NCBI GenBank assembly: GCA_018499905.2
Contig: JAHBAU020000008.1
Coordinates: forward strand, 1-40,226
Origin: Candidatus Saccharimonadota bacterium
GTDB lineage: Bacteria > Patescibacteriota > Saccharimonadia > Saccharimonadales > AQU-01
Length of the DNA stretch: 40,226 nt
Direction of reading: 5' to 3'
The translations under genes and the position numbers were made by a program. Positions 25,114 to 32,429 of this stretch are shown one piece after another (within the stretch, counting starts at the first letter, position 1; the number at the start of each line of letters is the position of its first letter). The notes beneath the pieces are model-generated. The model did not search any database and was not told the DNA's origin. It saw only the letters and a list, made by a program, of their open reading frames with translations.

Positions 25114-26061
25114 TTACCTCCTTCGTTTTTTAGAGGCTTTCTTCTTATTCTTTTTGGTTTTGGTTTTAACAGTCCGGCTTGGACCGGTTGCAATAACTTC
25201 ACCTTCGATAACCTGAGATTTTTTGCTGCCAGGTTTGTCTGCCACTTTTTCCATTTCGGTTTCGTCGCTGTTTAATACCCTAGACTGCTGCCAGAAGGCG
25301 ACGATACCACTCACTAGCCAGTAGAGCGATAGCGCTGAGGCGATGTTGACGGTCACCAGGAATATCATGACTGGAATAATGTAACGTGTGCTGCGCCCCA
25401 CTGCCGCGTTGACCTCTGACTGATCGGCCTGCTTGCCTTCACTAGCTTCCTTGAGAATGCGACGCAAACCACGACTTTCCTTGTCATTGGGTAAAAGTTG
25501 TTTGGACTGGTAGTACTGCATGATCGCGCTGGCAACCACAATAATCATGGCCGGCCAGTAGATATTGCCGCTCTTTTCTATAGCCGACCGGGTCAGGTCA
25601 ACGATGCCAAACAGCGTACTGTCAAACTTTGTGATGTCCGAACCAAGTTCTTTAATCCAGCTGAGATTGCGAACAAACCCATAACTAAAGTCATAGATTA
25701 CCTGCGGGTTATCAACTAGCCGCTTGAGGCCGCTATACAAACCAATGAAGATTGGTAGCTGCACTAAGATGAGGCCAAAGCTGGCAAAAGGGTTAATGCC
25801 CTTTTCTTTGTACAACTCCATCATCATCAATGATTCTTGCTGACGATTACCCTTTGACGCAGCTTTGATGCGTTTGATTTCGGGCTGCAAGGATCGGATG
25901 GCTTTGGTCTGGTGTAGCTGTTTCTTGACCAGTGGCCACATCAGTAAACGAACGAGAATAGTAAATAGAATTATTGCCAAACCAAAGTTATGGCCAGGAA
26001 TTAATCCATAAATGAGGACAATGAGGTTAAAGATGGGCTTAACAATTAAGGCCGTAAACAC
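25114..26061 (-). CDS. yidC: Membrane protein insertase YidC/Oxa1
   Basis: YidC inserts membrane proteins with or without Sec. The 315-residue product has the short Gram-positive-like form: no large periplasmic domain, an early helix, the conserved Arg in the TILVRLLMWPL helix, a coiled cytoplasmic loop (LQPEIKRIKAA), and helices ending SALSLYWLVSGIVAFWQQ. A long Lys/Arg tail (KTKTKKNKKKASKKRRR) could bind ribosomes. The start is a GTG at 26061 with GGAG 9 nt upstream. Its end carries the ribosome site for jag. No lipobox or obvious cleavable signal is seen. Confidence 0.94.
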   Translation of the reverse strand: MFTALIVKPIFNLIVLIYGLIPGHNFGLAIILFTILVRLLMWPLVKKQLHQTKAIRSLQPEIKRIKAASKGNRQQESLMMMELYKEKGINPFASFGLILVQLPIFIGLYSGLKRLVDNPQVIYDFSYGFVRNLSWIKELGSDITKFDSTLFGIVDLTRSAIEKSGNIYWPAMIIVVASAIMQYYQSKQLLPNDKESRGLRRILKEASEGKQADQSEVNAAVGRSTRYIIPVMIFLVTVNIASALSLYWLVSGIVAFWQQSRVLNSDETEMEKVADKPGSKKSQVIEGEVIATGPSRTVKTKTKKNKKKASKKRRR

Positions 26062-26073
26062 TGTTGTTGTCTC

Positions 26074-26436
26074 CTATTTCTTCGCTTCTAATGATAGCAC
26101 GCCAGCTTGCCCAAGTAATGATTTTACTATTACCGCAAGCTCTTCGGCCGACATGGTGGCCACATCCGGGCTATAGACACTAATAATAAGGTCGTATGGT
26201 TGCGTAATTTCCGTTTGGTGCTCACCGAGTATGGCATAGACCCGGCGGCGAATACGGTTGCGGACCACTGCCGACTTATGAACTTTCTTGGCCACCACCA
26301 CCGCGGCGCGGAATTCCTGGCGACGATTATTGAGCGCATATTTAAGCGCTAGTTTTTGCCCACGAACAGTTTTGCCTTTGGAATAGGCAAACCGTAAGCT
26401 TCCCAGACCGTGAAATCGATGTGTTGCGCCGATCAT
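26074..26436 (-). CDS. rnpA: Ribonuclease P protein component
   Basis: RnpA supports the RNase P RNA in tRNA 5' processing. The 120-residue protein shows RFAYSKGKTVRGQKLALKY at the N-terminus, and the RNP-binding signature AVVRNRIRRRVYAIL in the middle. It is in the usual place between rpmH and yidC. A TATACT element (26449-26454, minus strand) lies between rpmH and rnpA and would give a leader of about 6 nt, so an extra promoter for rnpA is possible. There is no ribosome site before its ATG, which fits. Confidence 0.93.
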   Translation of the reverse strand: MIGATHRFHGLGSLRFAYSKGKTVRGQKLALKYALNNRRQEFRAAVVVAKKVHKSAVVRNRIRRRVYAILGEHQTEITQPYDLIISVYSPDVATMSAEELAVIVKSLLGQAGVLSLEAKK

Positions 26437-26460
26437 ACTCTGGTAGCTAGTATAACGGAT

Positions 26461-26598
26461 TTAGTGCGTCAGGCGATTGCGGCCCTTAATGCGACGGGCA
26501 GCAAGTACACGACGGCCATTTTTGGTGGCCATGCGCTTCAAAAAGCCGTGCTCTTTAGAGCGTTGGCGCTTTTTTGGTTGAAAAGTTCGATTAGGCAT
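26461..26598 (-). CDS. rpmH: Ribosomal protein bL34 (not in the ORF track)
   Basis: Reading the minus strand from the ATG at 26598 gives a 45-residue product beginning [20 protein letters not shown] and ending with [19 protein letters not shown]. This is a complete bL34 with the conserved GF..RM.T..GR.VL..RR.KGR core, of normal length. It is below the ORF track cutoff, so it was missing there. It is the first gene of the leftward unit, with a consensus promoter upstream and an AAGGA ribosome site 12 nt ahead of the ATG. Confidence 0.97.
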   Translation of the reverse strand: MPNRTFQPKKRQRSKEHGFLKRMATKNGRRVLAARRIKGRNRLTH

Positions 26599-26677
26599 AC
26601 TGTCTATGTGTCCTTATTCGGTGTGCTCACCTGTTAGTAATACTGACGTCTTTTGTTTAAGAAGTCGATCAGGGGTA

Positions 26678-26706
26678 ATAATAGCGTAAAACCCTGTTAA
26701 ATGCAA
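26678..26706 (-). promoter_or_regulatory. Sigma70-type promoter for rpmH
   Basis: Minus-strand TTGCAT (26701-26706) and TATTAT (26678-26683) are separated by exactly 17 bp. Transcription would begin near 26671, leaving a leader of about 70 nt before rpmH. This is the clearest two-part promoter in the window, as expected for a ribosomal-protein gene. Confidence 0.7.
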
Positions 26707-26984
26707 TCGGCTGTTGTTTTACGTCAAAAGCAACTGCCCTGCCTGCATCGAAGTAAGTAGTTTTCACAATATTTACCCAGTCAATTTTGTTTCTTTATCC
26801 ACCATTCATTATATGTTTTCCACAGATTAACAGATGGTCTTTTTGGGTGTGTACAACGAAGCATCTGTTCTGCAGATTCGGCGATGGGTTTGTTGTACAA
26901 ACAGCCAAACATGTGGAAAACCCCTATCGTTTTCGGTATGATAGCAGTCTAGACAGTCGGTTAGTTCATAAGAGGGAGTTCGGC
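26707..26984. promoter_or_regulatory. dnaA upstream region with three DnaA-box-like sites (possible left part of oriC)
   Basis: TTATCCACC (26795-26803), TTTTCCACA (26816-26824) and TGTGGAAAA (26912-26920, minus orientation) each differ by one base from the TTATCCACA box. The third sits where the -35 of a TATGAT element (26937-26942) would be, about 45 nt before the dnaA GTG. This suggests that DnaA represses its own gene. This gap also holds the rpmH promoter on the other strand. The ORF-track upstream extension of dnaA runs through this region and is not real coding. Confidence 0.6.
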
Positions 26985-28361
26985 GTGAGAGAGGGTCTGT
27001 GGCAAGCAGTACTGGGTGAGATTGAACTGACGGTTTCACGCGCCAGTTTTGTCACTTGGTTTAAGAACACTGCTTTATTAAAGGAAAAAGACGGCAAACT
27101 GATAATTGGCGTGCCGAATGTCTTTATAAAACAACAGCTTGAACGAAAGTTTAACTCCTTGATCTTAGAAACCTTGCAGAAAAACGGTGTGGAAGACCTG
27201 GGAGTCGAGTACAAAATCTATACCCCCAAAGTAGAGGGTGGTGGCGTCAAAAAAGACACTGATGAAGATGTGGAAATATTAAATAATCCAACCACCAAGA
27301 CCCAGCCACGTACCAACCAGACAAGTAGCCTCACCCATTCGTATCGCCAAGGCCTCAACGAACGCTATACCTTTGATAACTTTGTGGTAGGTTCGGGTAA
27401 TGAGCTTGCCTATGCCGCCTGCCAAGCCATTGCCACCTCTCCTGGCACTAAATATAATCCGCTGTTTATTTATGGCGGTGTTGGTATTGGTAAAACACAC
27501 CTTATACAAGCGGTAGGAAACGCCATTCTAACCAAAAACCCTTCAGCTCACGTCGTGTACGTATCGAGTGAACAGTTTGTACAGGAGTTCTTGGATGCAA
27601 TACGTTTTAAGAAAAATACCGATTTTGCCGGTTTTTACCGTGGCGCCGATGTGTTGATCGTTGATGACATGCAGTTTATTGCTGGCAAAGAAAAAACCCA
27701 AGAAGAGTTCTTCCATACCTTTAACGCCCTACATCAGGCCAATAAACAGATTATTATTAGCAGCGATAAGCCACCCAAAGACATTCCCACCTTAGAGGAG
27801 CGCCTGCGTTCGCGTTTTGCCTGGGGAATGAGTATTGATATGCAGGCACCGGATTTTGAAACCCGTTGTGCCATCATCCAAAACAAGGCTGTCAGCCATG
27901 GCATTACCCTTGTTAGTGACGTTGTTGAGTATTTGGCCAATAATGTACAGACCAATATTCGTGAACTCGAAGGTGCTTTGAATCAGTTGTTGGCGTTTTG
28001 TGAGATGCGCGAGCTTGAACCCTCACTCCAAGTGGCGCAGACACTAATTGGCGCAGCGCAGACTCGACCAAAACATATCAGCGCCAAGCAAATAATTGAA
28101 CGCACTGCTAAGTATTTTCAGATACAGGTCGGCGATATGCTTGGACCAAAGCGCGATAAAGACATTGTTGTGCCTCGTCAGGTCGCAATGTACATACTAC
28201 GCAGCGAACTGCATCTAAGTTTTCCAAAGATTGCGAAAGAGCTTGGTCGTAAAGACCACACCACCGCCATCCATTCGGTAGAAAAAATTGAGAAAGAATC
28301 GGCTTTTGATACAGATATTCGCTCGGCAATTAGTGAAATCAAGGAACGCCTCTATGCCTAG
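26985..28361 (+). CDS. dnaA: Chromosomal replication initiator DnaA
   Basis: DnaA binds boxes at oriC and opens DNA with ATP. I start at the GTG at 26985 (codon 67 of the ORF-track frame), because AGAGGGAG lies 7-14 nt upstream and the product then begins VREGLWQAVLGEIEL, the normal domain I start. That gives 458 residues. Domain I ends near 85 and a Thr/Asn-rich linker follows. The AAA+ domain has GGVGIGKTHLI (Walker A) and VLIVDDMQFI (Walker B), and domain IV ends with the box-binding signature LGRKDHTTAIHSVEKI. The upstream 66 codons cover DnaA boxes and the promoter. Confidence 0.96.
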   Translation: MREGLWQAVLGEIELTVSRASFVTWFKNTALLKEKDGKLIIGVPNVFIKQQLERKFNSLILETLQKNGVEDLGVEYKIYTPKVEGGGVKKDTDEDVEILNNPTTKTQPRTNQTSSLTHSYRQGLNERYTFDNFVVGSGNELAYAACQAIATSPGTKYNPLFIYGGVGIGKTHLIQAVGNAILTKNPSAHVVYVSSEQFVQEFLDAIRFKKNTDFAGFYRGADVLIVDDMQFIAGKEKTQEEFFHTFNALHQANKQIIISSDKPPKDIPTLEERLRSRFAWGMSIDMQAPDFETRCAIIQNKAVSHGITLVSDVVEYLANNVQTNIRELEGALNQLLAFCEMRELEPSLQVAQTLIGAAQTRPKHISAKQIIERTAKYFQIQVGDMLGPKRDKDIVVPRQVAMYILRSELHLSFPKIAKELGRKDHTTAIHSVEKIEKESAFDTDIRSAISEIKERLYA

Positions 28362-28649
28362 CATTGTTTCCACATTGATGGTCAAAGACTGTGGACAGAC
28401 AGTGGGTTTGGGGTGGTTTGGCATGTGGGAAACAACCAACAGTTACCCACTGCGACTTAGTGATGGTGTGCAGGTATGGGTACAAAACCTGGACTTATCC
28501 CAAACAACGCACAGTTTTTACAGTGCCTTATCCACCCAAAAATATACGTTTTTTAAGAGGCGGTTTGGTGGTTATACCCACTATGCACAGGGCTTACTAA
28601 AAAAACTACTATTCATATATAGATAAATTACTAATAGGAGTACATAAGT
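28362..28649. other. Putative replication origin (oriC) between dnaA and dnaN
   Basis: This 288-nt gap holds a cluster of DnaA-box-like 9-mers on both strands: GTTTCCACA (28366), TGTGGACAG (28390), TGTGGGAAA (28424), TTATCCCAA (28495), TTATCCACC (28528) and TTATACCCA (28572). Each differs from TTATCCACA by one to three bases. An AT-rich stretch (about 28594-28634) beside the dnaN start could unwind. The order boxes then AT-rich segment then dnaN is typical of bacterial origins. The ORF-track frames 28288-28626 and 28391-28600 in this region have no recognisable product. A GGAG ribosome site for dnaN is at 28637-28640. Confidence 0.75.
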
Positions 28650-29741
28650 ATGAAACTTCAGGTCACACAGGAAAACCTCGCCAAAGCACTCGGTATTGTT
28701 GGACGAGTTGCCAACACAAGGGGCACCCTACCCATCCTATCCAACATAGCACTTCGAACAGTCGACAACCGCCTAAGCATCGAAGCAACCAATCTAGATA
28801 TTGCGATCACCCAGGCTATTGGATCAAAGGTTGAGACTATGGGGGCAATCACCGTCCCCGCCCGTTTAATGCAAGATTTTATTAGTAGTTTGCCCGGCGG
28901 TGTTATTAGTTTAGAGCTCGACGAGCACCGGCTAAAAATAACCACCGATAAATACCAGTCTGTTATTAATGGTACATCGTTTGAGGAGTTCCCTGTTATG
29001 CCAGCAATTGCCAAAGGAACAAGCTGGACGATGGTTGCACAGAAAATGAAACAAGCGTTATCACAGGTTTTAATTGCTGCATCGTCAGATGAAGCGCGGC
29101 CAACTTTGACCGGTGTCTATCTCCACGTGATAGACGGTAAGCTGTATGCGGTCGCAACCGATAGTTATCGCTTGGCAGAACGAGAATTGACGGCCTCCAA
29201 GAGTGATTTGTCGCTATTGGTGCCAGCCAGTGCGATTCATGAACTCATCCGGGTCATCGGCGATAGTCAGGACGAAATTGAGATTACTAGTGACGAACAA
29301 CAGGTTTTATTCCAGACCGGTGACATCAAGCTCGTTACTCGATTAATCGAGGGCAAATACCCTGATTACCGTAAACTTATTCCGCAAAAGTTTGAAACTG
29401 TCGCTACAGTTAATCGTTCGGACTTTATAAACATTACTAAAGTGTCGAGTTTGTTTGCCCGAGAAAGCGCCGGAAGTATTACAATTACCGCCGATGCCGA
29501 CAAGGGAGAGATCAGTATCCGCTCCATCGCTTCACAGCTTGGAGAGAACACCTCAACCGCAACCGCCACAATTTCCGGCGGTGGTGACATTACGCTGAAC
29601 TCACGCTACCTGCTTGATGCTTTGCAGGCGATGAATGGTGAAGAAGTTGAGTTTTGTTTTAATGGCAAACTTGAGCCCAGTGAACTCAAAGACCCAAAGA
29701 ACAAAGAATACATTCACATCATTATGCCACTCAAGAGCTAA
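28650..29741 (+). CDS. dnaN: DNA polymerase III beta subunit (sliding clamp)
   Basis: DnaN forms the ring that tethers the replicative polymerase to DNA. The 363-residue product begins MKLQVTQENLAKALGIVGRV, contains the family blocks DEARPTLTGVYLH, ATDSYRLAERE and LLDALQAMNGEEVEF, and ends IIMPLKS, close to the common MPMR-like terminus. The length is normal. AGGAG lies 10 nt ahead of the ATG. It is in the standard place after dnaA and the probable origin. Confidence 0.97.
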   Translation: MKLQVTQENLAKALGIVGRVANTRGTLPILSNIALRTVDNRLSIEATNLDIAITQAIGSKVETMGAITVPARLMQDFISSLPGGVISLELDEHRLKITTDKYQSVINGTSFEEFPVMPAIAKGTSWTMVAQKMKQALSQVLIAASSDEARPTLTGVYLHVIDGKLYAVATDSYRLAERELTASKSDLSLLVPASAIHELIRVIGDSQDEIEITSDEQQVLFQTGDIKLVTRLIEGKYPDYRKLIPQKFETVATVNRSDFINITKVSSLFARESAGSITITADADKGEISIRSIASQLGENTSTATATISGGGDITLNSRYLLDALQAMNGEEVEFCFNGKLEPSELKDPKNKEYIHIIMPLKS

Positions 29742-29781
29742 GTTGCTGACCGGTACTGACTCCCTGTACTCTTAATATAAG

Positions 29782-30840
29782 ATGATTCACGATTTACGCC
29801 TGCAGCACTTTCGGTCGTATGACGATGACACATTTGAGTTTGGTGCCGGCGTTAATATTGTGGTTGGTCCAAACGCCAGCGGTAAAACCAATCTTTTAGA
29901 AGCGATACTCGTACTATCTAAGGGCTCGTCGTACCGGGCAGGTTTGCGCGAGCTTGTGGCGTTTGAACAGCCCTGGGCACGGCTCGAGTCGCATGGCGAA
30001 CAAGACAACCGTGTCTTAAAAATTGATTGTCGCCAGGCGTTGCCTCAGAAATCGTTCGTGATCGATACCAAAACCTATACGCGACTGCCGTATGCCAAGA
30101 CCCTACCAACAGTCTTGTTTGAACCAACCCATCTACGGTTACTGAGCGGTTCACCAGAATCACGGCGCGATTTTTTAGATGATTTATTGGAGCAAACAAC
30201 ACCAGGTTTTGGCACGACAAGGCGTGCCTACAAGCGAACACTCGCTCAGCGTAATAACCTGCTAAAAAAACTATCATACGGCCAGACCAGTGAACTGTTT
30301 GCTTGGAATATACGTCTGAGCGAACTCGGTGGTCAGATATTTGAAAAGCGTCGAGAGCTTATTGGCAACTTGGTTGGTGAAGTTGATGAACTGTATAAAA
30401 AACTTTCGGTGAGCGATAAGCGGGTTGAGATAGTGTATCGAGCGTCATGTCCCGAGTCGCAATACAGCACACAACTGCTCCACCGCCTTGAAGCGTCAAT
30501 GGAAGACGATATTGTCCGCGGCTATACATCATATGGCCCTCACCGCGAAGATTTTGTCCTTTTGTTTGATAGCCGCCCGGCCGCAGAGGTCGCGTCGCGT
30601 GGTGAGGTCCGTACGGCCATGCTGAGCCTCAAGATTGCCGAGCTTGGTCTCATTGAGTCAGTTCGGGGACTAAAGCCCATCCTGCTGCTCGACGATGTGT
30701 TTAGTGAACTTGATGGTGCCCGTCGTCAGGCACTCACCAACTACCTCACCAACTACCAGTCATTTATTACGACAACCGACGCAGATGTTGTACTACAGCA
30801 CTTTATAGACAACTGCACTATCATCCCAATGTCTAACTAA
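29782..30840 (+). CDS. recF: DNA replication/repair protein RecF
   Basis: RecF is an SMC-like ATPase that helps load RecA at gaps. The 352-residue product has Walker A VVGPNASGKTNLLEAI (residue about 30), the signature RGEVRTAMLSLKIAE, and Walker B PILLLDDVFSELD. The length fits the family. The ATG has no ribosome site and is 40 nt after dnaN, which suggests weak or coupled translation. gyrB, which usually comes next in this order, is absent here: the leftward secretion genes begin 14 nt beyond its stop. Confidence 0.95.
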   Translation: MIHDLRLQHFRSYDDDTFEFGAGVNIVVGPNASGKTNLLEAILVLSKGSSYRAGLRELVAFEQPWARLESHGEQDNRVLKIDCRQALPQKSFVIDTKTYTRLPYAKTLPTVLFEPTHLRLLSGSPESRRDFLDDLLEQTTPGFGTTRRAYKRTLAQRNNLLKKLSYGQTSELFAWNIRLSELGGQIFEKRRELIGNLVGEVDELYKKLSVSDKRVEIVYRASCPESQYSTQLLHRLEASMEDDIVRGYTSYGPHREDFVLLFDSRPAAEVASRGEVRTAMLSLKIAELGLIESVRGLKPILLLDDVFSELDGARRQALTNYLTNYQSFITTTDADVVLQHFIDNCTIIPMSN

Positions 30841-30854
30841 TCAAAAACAGATGA

Positions 30855-32411
30855 TTATCGAGGCACAAGCCCAGAAATTACATACTTGTTCAGGTCGATA
30901 CCCTGTCGTTCCATAGCGTTATAAACACTAGTACTGACTAGCTTCCGGTTCTCTGGATTAGGAATGAACGCTCGAAACTCTTCTGAGTAAATATCTTCAC
31001 CAAAATATGCCGAAATAAACATATAGTTCTTGTAGACAGAAATACCTAAGATGTCTCGATTGCCGCGTAGCTGATATATTTTTTTATCGATACTATCGGT
31101 ATTATCTTTGGTTGTATCAACACGCAGCGCAAAGTACCGATTCTTCTTGTCGTTCACACAGATAATATACGAATCGCCATAACCAGTTAAACCGCAAAAT
31201 TCCATATCCTGGCCAAAGGTGTATTGGGTTGATCCGCTTCGTTCAAGTGTATCAAGCGCGGTGATACCAGTGTCAGTTACTAGTACCAACCCTGACTTAC
31301 TGTTGTACATAGTCCGGACATTGCTAACGCCGTATTCGAACCTTGCTTCGTCGCCCGAAATACTATAAACCTTCATAGGTTGATTGGTTTTTTCACCCAA
31401 AACACACACTGTATTCTCACCACACAACTCAACTTGTTTAGCTTGCTGTTTTACGGCAAAAGAACGGGTTGATTTATTTGAGGATGAGTAAACCATAATG
31501 GCGGTTGTTGGTGTTTTGGTTTTGACTGGCTCGTCTTCGTCGGTGCCTTCGCGCTTCTCCTCGTCTGAATAAGTGGCAACTATCATATCGTCCCTAGCAC
31601 TAAGACCTATAGCCTGAAACGTTGTTTCTGCTGGTCGATCAATACTTATTTCTTCTGGTTGAGCCTGAGCACTAGGATAGTAATAGACTTTGTCGAGAGC
31701 TAAGGAATAAGCCAAAAAGCCTTCGCGGTAAGCCAAAAACTTAAAATTAGTATTTGTGTCCAAAGCGCTCAAGACACCGGTTGTTCTAACTGTGAGACCA
31801 TTCCCCAAAACATTTGCTGTGTATGGATATTTTTCACCCGACTCGCTTGTTGGCTGTCGGCCAAAAACAATAGTCCCTTCTTTGGTGGTCAACGAACCCA
31901 ATATGGTGCCCATGGCCGTATCACTCTTGGTAATGTAGGTGGGCAACGAAGCGGTTGCCGGGATATGTGTCGTAATGATGGCGCTAAAACCACAAGCATA
32001 GGAGTATAAGACAGCCTCGTGATAGAAGTTGCACTCCGATGGGTTGTCGCCTACAAACTCACGGAACTTTTCTGACACGAGCGCTAGGCTTGTTTGGGTT
32101 GTTTTGTAGAAACCACCAATATCAACCATCTTAAACGCGTGACTATCTCCTTGTGAAGCAATTACCTCATACCTGGCTTTTGGCAGTGTCAAAGTGATTG
32201 GTTTGTCGGTCACGCTCACCTTGGTTGTTCGAAGATTAGATTGGTTGGTGATGCTGTAATCGGTTGCTTGACCCGTAGCGGCGATTTCTAGACGACCAGT
32301 GTTTGACAGTTTTACGATTCCCAATACGAGCAACAAGGCTATGCCGACATACATCCAGCGCTTAGCAAGCCACTGCACCAAGGTTGTCATTAATTGCGTC
32401 AATCGTTGCAT
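30855..32411 (-). CDS. Membrane-anchored protein with propeller-like extracellular part, secretion-operon member
   Basis: I do not recognise a named family. I start at the ATG at 32411 because AGGGGA precedes it. The ORF-track GTG at 32429 is only 18 nt upstream and directly abuts the previous stop. The 518-residue product has one transmembrane helix (about residues 20-35, WMYVGIALLLVLGIV), a small beta domain that looks PEGA-like, and a long region of repeated beta-strand patterns (LVTDTGITALDT, YNSKSGLVLVTD, YKNYMFISAYFG) resembling a beta-propeller. Several Cys pairs occur. It is the last gene of the operon, so it may be an outer component or receptor of the secretion machine. This role is inference. 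Confidence 0.7.
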   Translation of the reverse strand: MQRLTQLMTTLVQWLAKRWMYVGIALLLVLGIVKLSNTGRLEIAATGQATDYSITNQSNLRTTKVSVTDKPITLTLPKARYEVIASQGDSHAFKMVDIGGFYKTTQTSLALVSEKFREFVGDNPSECNFYHEAVLYSYACGFSAIITTHIPATASLPTYITKSDTAMGTILGSLTTKEGTIVFGRQPTSESGEKYPYTANVLGNGLTVRTTGVLSALDTNTNFKFLAYREGFLAYSLALDKVYYYPSAQAQPEEISIDRPAETTFQAIGLSARDDMIVATYSDEEKREGTDEDEPVKTKTPTTAIMVYSSSNKSTRSFAVKQQAKQVELCGENTVCVLGEKTNQPMKVYSISGDEARFEYGVSNVRTMYNSKSGLVLVTDTGITALDTLERSGSTQYTFGQDMEFCGLTGYGDSYIICVNDKKNRYFALRVDTTKDNTDSIDKKIYQLRGNRDILGISVYKNYMFISAYFGEDIYSEEFRAFIPNPENRKLVSTSVYNAMERQGIDLNKYVISGLVPR

Positions 32412-32429
32412 GATTTCCCCTTGTTCCAC

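Noticed and set aside
26787-26984. N-terminal extension of dnaA in the ORF track (66 extra codons)
   Set aside because: It runs through DnaA boxes and the likely promoter, has no ribosome site, and the sequence (MFLYPPFIICF...) does not match DnaA domain I. The GTG at 26985 with AGAGGGAG upstream is a better start.
28288-28626. 112-aa and 69-aa ORFs across the dnaA end and dnaA-dnaN gap
   Set aside because: They overlap dnaA and the DnaA-box cluster, are rich in Trp/Gly from the box sequences, and have no ribosome site or recognisable product.
29743-29781. Promoter for recF from TTGCTG and TAATAT
   Set aside because: The spacing is 24 bp and the -10 would place the start inside the coding sequence, so I do not support it; recF probably depends on upstream transcription.
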